NCBI GenBank assembly: GCA_040882845.1
Contig: JBBEAM010000016.1
Coordinates: forward strand, 62,001-126,000
DNA: 64,000 nt
Direction of reading: 5' to 3'
Origin: JBBEAM01 sp040882845
GTDB lineage: Bacteria > Pseudomonadota > Alphaproteobacteria > Kiloniellales > DSM-21159
Positions 52,321-60,590 of the stretch are shown one piece after another; the first letter of the stretch is position 1, and every line of letters begins with the position of its first letter. The notes beneath the pieces were generated by a model. That model was not told the origin of the DNA. It did not search any database and saw only the letters and a program-made list of their open reading frames with translations. The translations under genes and the position numbers were made by a program.

Positions 52321-53637
52321 ATGGAGTGGTACTGGGCGCTCGTCCTGCTGCTGGGCGCGGTGATCGCGCTGATGATGCTCGGCGTGCCGGTGGCCTTCGC
52401 CTTCCTCGGCGTCAACGTCGTCGGCGCGCTGGTCTTCCTCGGCGGCGAGGCCGGGCTGGTGCAGTTCGCCCGCAATACGGTCAACGCCGTCACCTCCTTC
52501 TCCCTGGCGCCGATCGCGATGTTCGTGCTGATGGGCGAGATCCTGTTCCAGACCGGCGTGGCGATCAAAGCCATCGACGCCGTCGACCGCCTGATCTCCA
52601 AGGTGCCGGGGCGGCTCTCCCTGGTCGCCATCGCCGGCGGCACGGTGTTCTCCACCCTCTCCGGCTCGACCATGGCCAACACCGCGCTGCTCGGCAGCAC
52701 CCTGCTGCCGGAGATGAAGCGCCGCGGCTACCACCCGACCATCGCCATGGGCCCGATCATGGCGACCGGCGGCATCGCCATGCTGATCCCGCCCTCGGCG
52801 CTCGCTGTGCTGCTCGGCAGCCTGGCTGGAATCTCCATCGGCAAGCTGCTGATCGCCGGCATCCTGCCCGGCATCCTGATGGCGGTGCTGTTCTTCGGCT
52901 ACGTGCTGCTGCGCTGCAGCCTCAACCCCAAGCTGGCGCCGGCCTACGAGGTCGAGGAGATGAGCTTCGGCGCACGGATCCGGCCCTTCCTGATCTACGT
53001 GGTGCCGCTTTTCGCGCTCTTCGCCGTCGTCGTCGGCGGCATCCTGACCGGTCTGGCGACGCCGACGGAATCGGCGGCGCTGGGTGCGGTCGGCTCCTTT
53101 ATCGCCGCCGCGCTCTATGGCCGCCTGACCTTCGACGGCTTCAAGCGCGCGGTGATGGAGACCACCAAGATCACCGCGACCATCCTGCTGATCATCGCCG
53201 GGTCGCTGACCTTCTCGCAGATCCTCGCCTTCTCCGGCGCCACCTCCGGTCTGCTCGGCGCTGTACAGCAGGCCGGACTGTCGGAACTGGCGCTGCTGTT
53301 CGCCATGATCGGCATCCTGCTGTTCCTCGGCGCCTTCATGGACCAGCTCTCGATGCTGCTGATCACCCTGCCCTTCTTCATGCCGATGGCGGAGGCGGCC
53401 GGCTTCGACACCATCTGGTTCGGGGTGATCCTGCTGCTGGTGATGGAGATCAGCCTGACCACGCCGCCCTTCGGACTGCTGCTCTTCGTGATGAAAGGCA
53501 CCGCCCCGCAAGGCACGACGATGCGGCAGATCTATCTCGCCGCGGCGCCCTTCGTCGGGCTGGCGATGCTCCTGCTGCTCGCCGTGGTCTTCATCCCGGA
53601 TATCGCAACGCTGCTGCCGGATATCCTCTCGAAGTAG
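52321..53637 (+). CDS. dctM: TRAP transporter large permease (DctM family)
   Basis: 438 residues, about twelve transmembrane helices, with the DctM motifs GVPVAFAFLGVNVVGAL, LSGSTMANTALLGSTLLPEMKRRGY, MATGGIAMLIPPSALAVLLGSLAGISIGKLLIAGILPG and LTTPPFGLLLFVMKG. Na+-coupled transport of the solute delivered by DctP. Ends 4 nt before a convergent hydrolase gene; no terminator lies between. Confidence 0.95.
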   Translation: MEWYWALVLLLGAVIALMMLGVPVAFAFLGVNVVGALVFLGGEAGLVQFARNTVNAVTSFSLAPIAMFVLMGEILFQTGVAIKAIDAVDRLISKVPGRLSLVAIAGGTVFSTLSGSTMANTALLGSTLLPEMKRRGYHPTIAMGPIMATGGIAMLIPPSALAVLLGSLAGISIGKLLIAGILPGILMAVLFFGYVLLRCSLNPKLAPAYEVEEMSFGARIRPFLIYVVPLFALFAVVVGGILTGLATPTESAALGAVGSFIAAALYGRLTFDGFKRAVMETTKITATILLIIAGSLTFSQILAFSGATSGLLGAVQQAGLSELALLFAMIGILLFLGAFMDQLSMLLITLPFFMPMAEAAGFDTIWFGVILLLVMEISLTTPPFGLLLFVMKGTAPQGTTMRQIYLAAAPFVGLAMLLLLAVVFIPDIATLLPDILSK

Positions 53638-53641
53638 GCAG

Positions 53642-54799
53642 CTAGGCTTCCAAAACCTCGGCGCACCAGTCGGCGATATAGTCGATGGCGAGGGAGAAGT
53701 TGTCGCCGTTGACGTGCTCGGCGCCGCCTTCCTCTACGGTGAAGACCCGCAGCTCGGCGCGCGGGGAATTGACCGCCGCCTCGACGGTCTGGCGGGCCTG
53801 CGCGCCGGGCACCTGGCGGTCGTTCTCGCCGTGCACCACCAGCAGCGGGCAGGCGATCTTCTCGGCCACCCCCTCCAGGGTCATCTTGGCAATCATCGCG
53901 GCGCAGGAGTCGACGTCGGGCTGGCCGTAGACCCAGAGCGCGTGGTCGATCCAGCCGGGGATCGAGCGCGCGGCGTTGGGGTCGCGCAGAATGCGACCGT
54001 GGGAGCCGGCGTTGTCCCAGCGCGCGCCCCAGGCGACACAGGCCGCAAGGCGCGGCTCGAAGGCGGCGGCGCGCGGGGCGTAGTAGCCGCCGAGACTCAT
54101 GCCCATGATCCCGACCCTCTCGTTCACGTCCTGCCGGCCGGCCAGGTAATCCAGGCAGGCGGCGGCCGGACGCTCGGTCTCGACCACCGCCGGGAGGCCG
54201 CGGTCGCGCAGCGCCTGGCCGACGCCGGGGTGATCGACGATCAGCACCGAGACTCCGCGGCGCGCCAGCTCCGGCGCCATACCGCTCAGGTAGGTCCACT
54301 CCTTGGTCACATCGAAACCGTCGAAACCGAGCATGCAGGGGCGCGGCCCCTGCCCGGCGCCGGGCAGGAAGAGGCAAGGCAGCGTCGTGCCCTCATAGGG
54401 CACCTCGACCCACTCCATCGGCACAGCGGCCAGAGTCACCGCCAGCTTGAAAGTCTCCAGGTAGCGCCGGTAGCTCTCCTGCTTGCGCGGGTCGCCGTGC
54501 GGCGCCATGCGCTCGGCGGTCTGGTAGTAGACGCAGGCGCGGCGGTACTTGCTGGCGGCGCTGAGCAGGTGTCCGTTCTTCTCGTCGGCGGCGGCCTTGG
54601 CGCTGACTTTCTCGGCGATGCCGAGCCAGGCCTCGAGCCAGGCGGTCTGCACCTCCGGGTTGGTCTTGGCGTCTTCGCGCGCCGCCCAGGGCTTCAATGC
54701 GCGGCAGGCCGAGTCGATCTCCGACGGATGGCCGCCGAGCTGCAGCGCCATCAGCACGCCGAGATCCCAGGAATAATTGCCGCCGAAGTACTCGAACAT
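53642..54799 (-). CDS. Alpha/beta hydrolase, 2,6-dihydroxypseudooxynicotine hydrolase-like
   Basis: 385 residues from the ATG at 54799 (GGGAGAA before it). N-terminal helical lid domain, then an alpha/beta core: FLPGAGQGPRPCMLGFDGFD, VLIVDHPGVGQAL, nucleophile Ser in GIMGMSLGGYYAPR, Asp near VVHGENDRQVPG and late His in GGAEHVNGDN. Composition and the large lid match the DHPON hydrolase/FrsA-related group, which cleaves C-C bonds of pyridine-ring metabolites, as well as polyketide esterases. Divergent from the molybdenum hydroxylase genes. Confidence 0.85.
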   Translation of the reverse strand: MFEYFGGNYSWDLGVLMALQLGGHPSEIDSACRALKPWAAREDAKTNPEVQTAWLEAWLGIAEKVSAKAAADEKNGHLLSAASKYRRACVYYQTAERMAPHGDPRKQESYRRYLETFKLAVTLAAVPMEWVEVPYEGTTLPCLFLPGAGQGPRPCMLGFDGFDVTKEWTYLSGMAPELARRGVSVLIVDHPGVGQALRDRGLPAVVETERPAAACLDYLAGRQDVNERVGIMGMSLGGYYAPRAAAFEPRLAACVAWGARWDNAGSHGRILRDPNAARSIPGWIDHALWVYGQPDVDSCAAMIAKMTLEGVAEKIACPLLVVHGENDRQVPGAQARQTVEAAVNSPRAELRVFTVEEGGAEHVNGDNFSLAIDYIADWCAEVLEA

Positions 54800-54850
54800 C
54801 GCGCTTCTCCCCTCGCGTCGAACCCGCAAGCCTTGATAGCATCCGCCCGC

Positions 54851-54877
54851 TCAATAAAAAACGGCATTTGTTATTGA
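54851..54877. promoter_or_regulatory. TCAATAA-N13-TTATTGA inverted repeat
   Basis: Perfect 7-bp arms in the divergent gap between the C-C hydrolase-like gene and the molybdenum hydroxylase operon. The TTATTGAC half-site recurs near the TRAP operon promoter, which suggests a common regulator. Confidence 0.6.
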
Positions 54878-54973
54878 CCGGAGCCCTGCAAACCGGGAGA
54901 TTTTGCGCCAGGATGGTGCGGTGAAGGCAAGCCCGAAGCGGCGCCGGGACGCCATCTGGAAACGGGAGAGACC

Positions 54974-55840
54974 ATGCGGTTCGTCGAACCGGAGAGCATC
55001 GAGAAGGCTGCGGCGATTCTTGCCGCGGACCCCGAGGCGCGCTGCCTGGCCGGCGGCGCGACCCTGGTGGCGATGATGAACGCCGAGCTGGTGGCGCCCA
55101 GCCAGCTGGTCAGCCTGCGCCGGATCCAGGCATTGAACGGCATCGAGGCACAGCCCGATGGCGGCATGGAGATCGGCGCGATGTCCCGCCACGCCACGGT
55201 CGCCGCCTTTCCCGGTTTCACCGGCCAGCAGAGACTGCTGAGCGAAGCCGCGCGGCGGATCGGCCATCCGGCGATCCGCAACATGGGGACCCTCGGGGGC
55301 TCGATCTGCCACGCCGATCCCTCGGCCGACTATCCCACCGCGATCCTGGCCGCCGATGCCACGGCGATCGCCTTCGGGTCCGAGGGAAGGCGCGAGATTC
55401 CGGCCGCCGAGTTCTTTCTCGACTGGTTCGAGACGGCGCTCGAACCCGGTGAGCTGGTGGTTGCGGTACGCCTGCCGCCGAGCCCGGAAGACACCGCCGT
55501 CCACTACGAGAAATTCACCCGCGCCGATGGCGACTTCGCGACGGTCTCCGTCGCCGTCAGCCTGCGCCTGGAGGACGGCGCCATCGCCGCCCTGAGCCTG
55601 GCCGTGGGCGGCGCCGCCGAGACGCCGCTGCGCGACCGCGCGGCCGAGGAGGCGGTCATCGGACGCAGCCTCGACGACGCGGCGATCGCCGAGCTGGCGG
55701 AGGCTCTTAGTGCGCTGTGCAACCCGATCGACGATCTGCGCGGCTCCGCCGACTATCGCCGGAAACTGGTGCCGCGCCTGATCGCCCGGGCACTGCGCGC
55801 CGCCGAACGCAAGTCCAAGCAGGGAGCAGAAGCCGCATGA
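54974..55840 (+). CDS. Molybdenum hydroxylase FAD-binding subunit
   Basis: 288 residues, CoxM/XDH medium-subunit family. FAD-binding motifs are CLAGGATLVAMMNAELVAP (28-46) and GTLGGSICHADPSADYP (about 108-124). AGRGGSI-type motif is GTLGGSI here. Receives electrons from the 2Fe-2S subunit and passes them to an acceptor. First gene of an M-S-L operon, overlapping the next by four bases. Confidence 0.93.
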   Translation: MRFVEPESIEKAAAILAADPEARCLAGGATLVAMMNAELVAPSQLVSLRRIQALNGIEAQPDGGMEIGAMSRHATVAAFPGFTGQQRLLSEAARRIGHPAIRNMGTLGGSICHADPSADYPTAILAADATAIAFGSEGRREIPAAEFFLDWFETALEPGELVVAVRLPPSPEDTAVHYEKFTRADGDFATVSVAVSLRLEDGAIAALSLAVGGAAETPLRDRAAEEAVIGRSLDDAAIAELAEALSALCNPIDDLRGSADYRRKLVPRLIARALRAAERKSKQGAEAA

Positions 55841-56322
55841 GCGGAGCAACCACCACCTTCGCGCTTGAGGTCACAGTCAACGGCAGACCGCGGCGGCTCG
55901 AGGTCGATCCGGGAGAAACCCTGCTCAGTCTGCTGCGCGAACGCCTGGAGCTGACCGGCGCCAAGCGCGGCTGCAATCAGGGCGTCTGCGGCGCCTGCAC
56001 GGTGCTGCTCGACGGCAAGCCGGTGCGCGCCTGCCTGACCGTCGCCGCGAGCTGCGGCGGCGCCGAGGTCGAGACCGCCGAGGGCCTGCTCGAAGGCAAT
56101 CGTCTGTCGGCGCTGCAGCAGGCCTTGGTGGCCAAGGGCGCGGTGCAGTGCGGCTACTGCACGCCGGGCATGGCCGTGGCTCTCTCCGCTCTGCTGCGCG
56201 AAACCCCCTTGCCGAGCCGCGAGGAGGTGCGCGAGGCGATCTCCGGGCATCTCTGCCGCTGCTCCGGCTATGCCAAGATCGTCGACGCCGCGGTCAGCGT
56301 CGCCGAGATGGAGCAGGCATGA
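55837..56322 (+). CDS. Molybdenum hydroxylase 2Fe-2S subunit
   Basis: 161 residues, CoxS family. Plant-type ferredoxin cluster ligands C46, C51, C54 and C66 (GCNQGVCGACTVLLDG) and the second all-helical cluster domain C105, C108, C140, C142 (GAVQCGYCTPGM; HLCRCSGY). Both clusters are complete. The ATG at 55837 overlaps the FAD-subunit stop; its own stop overlaps the large subunit start. Confidence 0.95.
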   Translation: MSGATTTFALEVTVNGRPRRLEVDPGETLLSLLRERLELTGAKRGCNQGVCGACTVLLDGKPVRACLTVAASCGGAEVETAEGLLEGNRLSALQQALVAKGAVQCGYCTPGMAVALSALLRETPLPSREEVREAISGHLCRCSGYAKIVDAAVSVAEMEQA

Positions 56323-58634
56323 GCGCCGAGTTCACCTCCGTCGGGCTGTCGACGCCGCGCCGGGATTCCGCGGAAAAGGCCGGCGGCACGGCCAAGTACG
56401 CCGACGACTTCTCCCTGCCCAACCAGCTCTACGGAGCGCTGGCGCGCAGCCCGGTCCCGCATGGCCGCATCCTCGGCTACGATCTGACGGCGGCGCGCGC
56501 GGTTCCCGGCGTCAAGGCGATCCTCACCGCCGAGGACCTGCCGGCTAAGCGCGTCGGTTCCTTCGTTCAGGACGAGTCCACCCTGGCGCGCGAGGTGGTG
56601 CGCTATGTCGGCGAGCCCCTCGCTGCCGTCGCCGCCGAGACGCCCCAGGCCGCCCGTCTGGCCGCGCAGCTGATCGAAGTCGAACTCGAGGACCTGCCCG
56701 CCGTCACCGATCTCGACGCCGCCCTGGCCGAAAGCGAGCCCAGCGTCCATACCGACTTCGCCGGTTACACCCGCAAGGGCGAGGCGAAGTGGCAGGGCAA
56801 CGTCTTCTGGAGCGCCGAGATCGCCGAGGGCGACTGCGCCGCCGCCTGGGCCGACTGCGACGTGGTGGTCGAGGGGGTCTACGAGACCCCGGCCCAGTAT
56901 CACGCCTACATCGAACCCTGCAGCGTGCTCGCCGATATCGACCTCTCGGGGCGGATCACGGTCCACTCCTCGGGACAGTCGATCTTCTACCTGCAGGGCC
57001 GCATCGCCGAGGAGCTCGACCTGCCGATGTCGCGGGTGCGCTGCGTCGCGCCCAGGATCGGCGGCGGCTTCGGCGGCAAGAACGGCGTCAACGTGCAGCC
57101 GATCGCCGCCGCCCTGGCGCTGAAGACCGGCTTGCCGGTCAAGATCACCATGACCCGCGCCGAGGACATGGAAAGCCTGCGCTCCCGCCATCCGGCGCGC
57201 ATCCGCATGAAGACCGGCGCGAAAAAGGACGGCACCCTGGTCGCCCGCGAGGCCGAGCTGTGGTTCGACGCCGGCGCCTACGTCGACGAAAGCCCTGCGG
57301 TGATGAGCTTCGGCATGCTGATGTCGCGCGGCCCCTACCGCTGCCCCAACGTCGCGGTGCGCGGCCACGCGGTCTATACCAACAAGCTGAAAGCCGGTTC
57401 CTTCCGCGGCTTCGGCAATCCCCAGGCGAGCTTCGCCGCCGAAAGCCAGATGGACGAACTGGCCGAGGCGCTCGATATGGACCCGCTGGAGCTGCGCCGC
57501 AGGAATGCGATGACCGCCGGCGACGCCTGGCTCGGCGGTCAGGTGGTCGAAAGCTGCGCCGCGCTGTCCTGCCTGGAGGCCGTCGAGACCCGCTCCAAGG
57601 CCGAACTCGACGACCTGCCGCCGCCGGAAGAGGGCTGGCTGCGCGGCCTCGGCTTCGCCAACTTCTCCCACATCTCAGGGCTGATGGGCACCAGCGCCAA
57701 CGTCAACCTGCGCGCCGACGGCACGGTGGCGCTGGCCACCGGCGTGGTCGATATCGGTCAGGGCTCCGACACCGTGCTGGCGCAGATCTGCGCCGAGACC
57801 TTGAAGCTGCCTCTGGAGTCCATCGCCTACGCCGCTCAGGACACCGACTCCTCGCCCTACAACTGGAAAACCGCGGCCAGCCGCATCACCTACACCGCCG
57901 GCCGTGCGGTGCTGAACGCCACGGTGGAGATGCGCGAGCGCATCCTGCAGCACGCCGCCGAAATGATGGAGTGCGCCACCGCGGATCTCGAGCTGCAGCC
58001 CGGCGGCACGGTCTCCCTGAAAGGGGTCAAGGAGCACAGGGTGACCTTCCGGGAGATCGCCGCGCGCGCCTTCAACGGCGTCGGCGGACCGATCCTGGGG
58101 CAGAACGCCTATGCCTTCGATGGCCCGCGCTTCGACCCCAAGCGGGCGATCATGGAGGGCTTCGCCTTCGACAACCTGGGGGTCTACGTCTTCGGCACCG
58201 TCGGCGTCGCCGCCGACGTCGACACCCAGACCGGCAAGGTCGTGGTGCGCAAAGTCTGGTCGGCGCACGACATCGGCAAGGCGATCAACCCGGTCAGCGC
58301 CGAGGGGCAGATCCAGGGCGCCGTGGTCCAGGGCCTGGGCTATGCCCTGCTCGAGGAGCTGGTCTGGGAGGGCGGCCAGCTCGCCAACCCCTCCTTCATG
58401 GACTACAAGATTCCCGACGCCCTGGACGTGCCCGACGCCATCGTGCCGATCCTGATCGAGGAGGCGCCTGAGGAAACCGGCCCCTATGGCGCCAAGGGCA
58501 TCGGCGAGGCCGGCATCGTCGGCGTCGCCCCGGCGGTGGCCAATGCCGTCGCGAACGCCACCGGCAAGCGCCTGCGGCGGATTCCGCTGACCGCCGAGCG
58601 GGTGCTTGACGCCCTGGAAGACGGCGAGCGCTAG
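56319..58634 (+). CDS. Molybdenum hydroxylase large (Mo-cofactor) subunit
   Basis: 771 residues, xanthine-dehydrogenase-family Mo-binding subunit. Motifs RIGGGFGGKNGVNVQP, GSFRGFGNPQASFAAE (Arg at the substrate site), GVVDIGQGSDTVLAQI and the catalytic base near Glu730 in AKGIGEAGIVG. The loop AYxCSFR of CO dehydrogenases is absent, so this is a hydroxylase of an N-heterocycle, aldehyde or related substrate, not CODH. No maturation (XdhC/MobA-like) gene lies in the window. Convergent with the SSS symporter gene by 1 nt. Confidence 0.93.
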   Translation: MSAEFTSVGLSTPRRDSAEKAGGTAKYADDFSLPNQLYGALARSPVPHGRILGYDLTAARAVPGVKAILTAEDLPAKRVGSFVQDESTLAREVVRYVGEPLAAVAAETPQAARLAAQLIEVELEDLPAVTDLDAALAESEPSVHTDFAGYTRKGEAKWQGNVFWSAEIAEGDCAAAWADCDVVVEGVYETPAQYHAYIEPCSVLADIDLSGRITVHSSGQSIFYLQGRIAEELDLPMSRVRCVAPRIGGGFGGKNGVNVQPIAAALALKTGLPVKITMTRAEDMESLRSRHPARIRMKTGAKKDGTLVAREAELWFDAGAYVDESPAVMSFGMLMSRGPYRCPNVAVRGHAVYTNKLKAGSFRGFGNPQASFAAESQMDELAEALDMDPLELRRRNAMTAGDAWLGGQVVESCAALSCLEAVETRSKAELDDLPPPEEGWLRGLGFANFSHISGLMGTSANVNLRADGTVALATGVVDIGQGSDTVLAQICAETLKLPLESIAYAAQDTDSSPYNWKTAASRITYTAGRAVLNATVEMRERILQHAAEMMECATADLELQPGGTVSLKGVKEHRVTFREIAARAFNGVGGPILGQNAYAFDGPRFDPKRAIMEGFAFDNLGVYVFGTVGVAADVDTQTGKVVVRKVWSAHDIGKAINPVSAEGQIQGAVVQGLGYALLEELVWEGGQLANPSFMDYKIPDALDVPDAIVPILIEEAPEETGPYGAKGIGEAGIVGVAPAVANAVANATGKRLRRIPLTAERVLDALEDGER

Positions 58635-58635
58635 C

Positions 58636-60129
58636 TCACCAGATCTTCATGCGGTCGAGCTCGCCGCGCAGGTCGTCGATGAAGGCCCTCCCCCGGTCGG
58701 CCGGCGGCTGGGTCGCCCAGCTCACCACGACGTAGAGCGCCACCGTCGCGGCGAAGATCCAGACCGCGTCGGGTAGGCCGAACGGGCGGGCGACCACCAT
58801 CTCGTTGAAGGGCGCCGACTTGAACCAGGCGACCAGGATCGTGCCGCCGAACACGCTCGCCAGCGCTCCGGCCCGGGTCGCGCGGCGCCAGAAGAAGGCG
58901 CCGACGATCGCCGGAACGGTGACCATCAGCCCGGTCGAGGCGGTAATCGCCAGCACCGCGATCAGCTGCAGCTCGAGGCTGGCAAACAGCGCCGAGGCCG
59001 CGATCATCACCAGGACGACGAGCTTGCCGACCAGCAGCTCCTTGGCCTCGCCGGGATCGCGCCGGCCCGCCCGGTAGACGTCGCGGCCGACCATCGAGGC
59101 GAGCGACAGGGCGATGGAGTCCACCGTGGTGATCGCCGCGGCGAGAATGCCGACGATCAGCAGCACCGCGAGCCAGACCGGCACCGCACCGGTCGCCAGC
59201 AGGCCCGGCGTGGCCAGGTCCGGGTTGCCCAGATCCGGGAGCTGCAGCAGCGCGGCGAAGCCCCACAGGATCGAGATCAGGGTGAAGATCAGCCCGAAGC
59301 TGAGGAAGCCGACGATCATCGTCCGCATCGCCTTGGGATCGCGTACGGTGAAGAGCCGCTGGCTGACCTGCGGGTTCGACAGCGAGAAGAAGAACCACGG
59401 CAGGGTGAAGGCGACGAAGGTCCAGAAGCTGAACAGCCCCGGCCCCGGCTGCGCCAGCCAGGCACCGCGTTCCGCCTCGATCCGCTCGAGAAAGGTTCCG
59501 AACCCGCCCAGGGCCTCGATCACGAAGCCGAGCGCCAGCAGGGCGCTGACCAGCATCAGCACGGCCTGCAGTGCGTCGGTCCAGGCGACCGAACGCAGGC
59601 CGGCGACCAGGGTCCAGACCGCGCCGAGCAGCGCGGCGATGAGAATCCCGACCCCGAAGGAGATGCCGCCGTCGGTCACCCCAGCGAGCAGGTAGCCGAT
59701 GCCGAGCAGCTGCGCGGCGCAATAGGGGATCAGGAAAACGCAGGAGAGGATCGCGACCGAGCCGCCGAGCAGCCTGGACTCGTAGCGCGCGCCGAGCATC
59801 TCCGAGGGGGTGATGTAGCCCTGGCGCTTGCCGACCAGCCAGAAGCGCGGGCCGAACACCAGCACCAGGCCGAGCCCGGCGAAGTAGACCAGCTCGAAGC
59901 CGAGCGCGCCGACCCCGCCCTTGTAGGTCAGCCCGGCCAGGCCGAGCAGCATGAAGGTGCTGTAGGTGGTAGCGGCATAGCTGGCCGCCGAGACCAGGCC
60001 GGTGATCTTGCGGCCGCCGAGATAGAACTCCTCGGCGCCGGCGGCAAGATGGCGCCGGGCATAGAGGGCGACCCCGAGGCCGATGGCGATGTAGAGGGCG
60101 ATGGCGATCCAGACCAGGCTCGTGGACAT
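58636..60129 (-). CDS. Sodium:solute symporter (SSS family)
   Basis: 497 residues with about 13 transmembrane helices. SSS hallmarks: GRKITGLVSAASYAATTYSTFMLLGLAGLTYK near the start, VLILGLIGILSRGTTR-like WTLVAGLRSVAWTDALQAVLML, and the Na+-site region AAAITTVDSIALSLASMVGRDVYR. Imports an organic solute with Na+. It follows a 68-residue membrane protein by 3 nt. Next to the molybdenum hydroxylase operon, so may bring in its substrate or a related acid. Confidence 0.93.
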   Translation of the reverse strand: MSTSLVWIAIALYIAIGLGVALYARRHLAAGAEEFYLGGRKITGLVSAASYAATTYSTFMLLGLAGLTYKGGVGALGFELVYFAGLGLVLVFGPRFWLVGKRQGYITPSEMLGARYESRLLGGSVAILSCVFLIPYCAAQLLGIGYLLAGVTDGGISFGVGILIAALLGAVWTLVAGLRSVAWTDALQAVLMLVSALLALGFVIEALGGFGTFLERIEAERGAWLAQPGPGLFSFWTFVAFTLPWFFFSLSNPQVSQRLFTVRDPKAMRTMIVGFLSFGLIFTLISILWGFAALLQLPDLGNPDLATPGLLATGAVPVWLAVLLIVGILAAAITTVDSIALSLASMVGRDVYRAGRRDPGEAKELLVGKLVVLVMIAASALFASLELQLIAVLAITASTGLMVTVPAIVGAFFWRRATRAGALASVFGGTILVAWFKSAPFNEMVVARPFGLPDAVWIFAATVALYVVVSWATQPPADRGRAFIDDLRGELDRMKIW

Positions 60130-60132
60130 GGC

Positions 60133-60339
60133 TCAGCCCTCCCCGCCCGGATCGCGTCCGCCGGAGACGTCCCAGCGGGAAACCGCGGCGATCAGCACCG
60201 CCCAGACGGCGACGCCGAAGATCGTCCAGAACAGCAGGCCGCCCTGCCAGGACTCGACTCCGGCCAGCAGGGTGTAAGGGACGGCATAGCCGGCCACCAG
60301 CAACAGGGCCAGCAGCCATAGCCACCAGGCAATACGCAT
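60133..60339 (-). CDS. Small membrane protein accompanying the SSS symporter
   Basis: 68 residues with two transmembrane helices (about 5-25 and 33-54) and a short hydrophilic, Gly-rich tail. Small two-helix proteins upstream of SSS symporters are common (for example DUF485-like partners), but this one shows no clear DUF485 signature. It starts the bicistronic symporter unit. Confidence 0.75.
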   Translation of the reverse strand: MRIAWWLWLLALLLVAGYAVPYTLLAGVESWQGGLLFWTIFGVAVWAVLIAAVSRWDVSGGRDPGGEG

Positions 60340-60489
60340 CTCAACTCCCCCTCGTCGCGGCCCCTAGGCGAGCGCCGTCTCAACTCGGCGCGCCGAAACG
60401 GCCCGGAATTTCAAGGCGCGCATTCTTGGACAGATGCAAACGATTCACAAGGGCGCGGGCGGAACAAACATCATGAAGCGCACTGAGAT

Positions 60490-60527
60490 AAATAAAAACC
60501 GCCGCCCAGGGAACTAGGCGGCGGTTT
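60490..60527 (-). terminator. Rho-independent terminator of the autotransporter gene
   Basis: Perfect 11-bp stem AAACCGCCGCC/GGCGGCGGTTT with a 10-nt loop, followed on the minus strand by TTTTTATTTA. It lies 63 nt past the autotransporter stop. Confidence 0.9.
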
Positions 60528-60590
60528 CTAGAATGCTCGACCAGACCACGCCGTAGTCAAGTTGAGAGAAACAACTCAGCGAAAGTAGGC

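Noticed and set aside
56319..58634. Carbon monoxide dehydrogenase large subunit
   Set aside because: The AYxCSFR active-site loop is missing; SFRGFGNPQ is of the xanthine dehydrogenase type.
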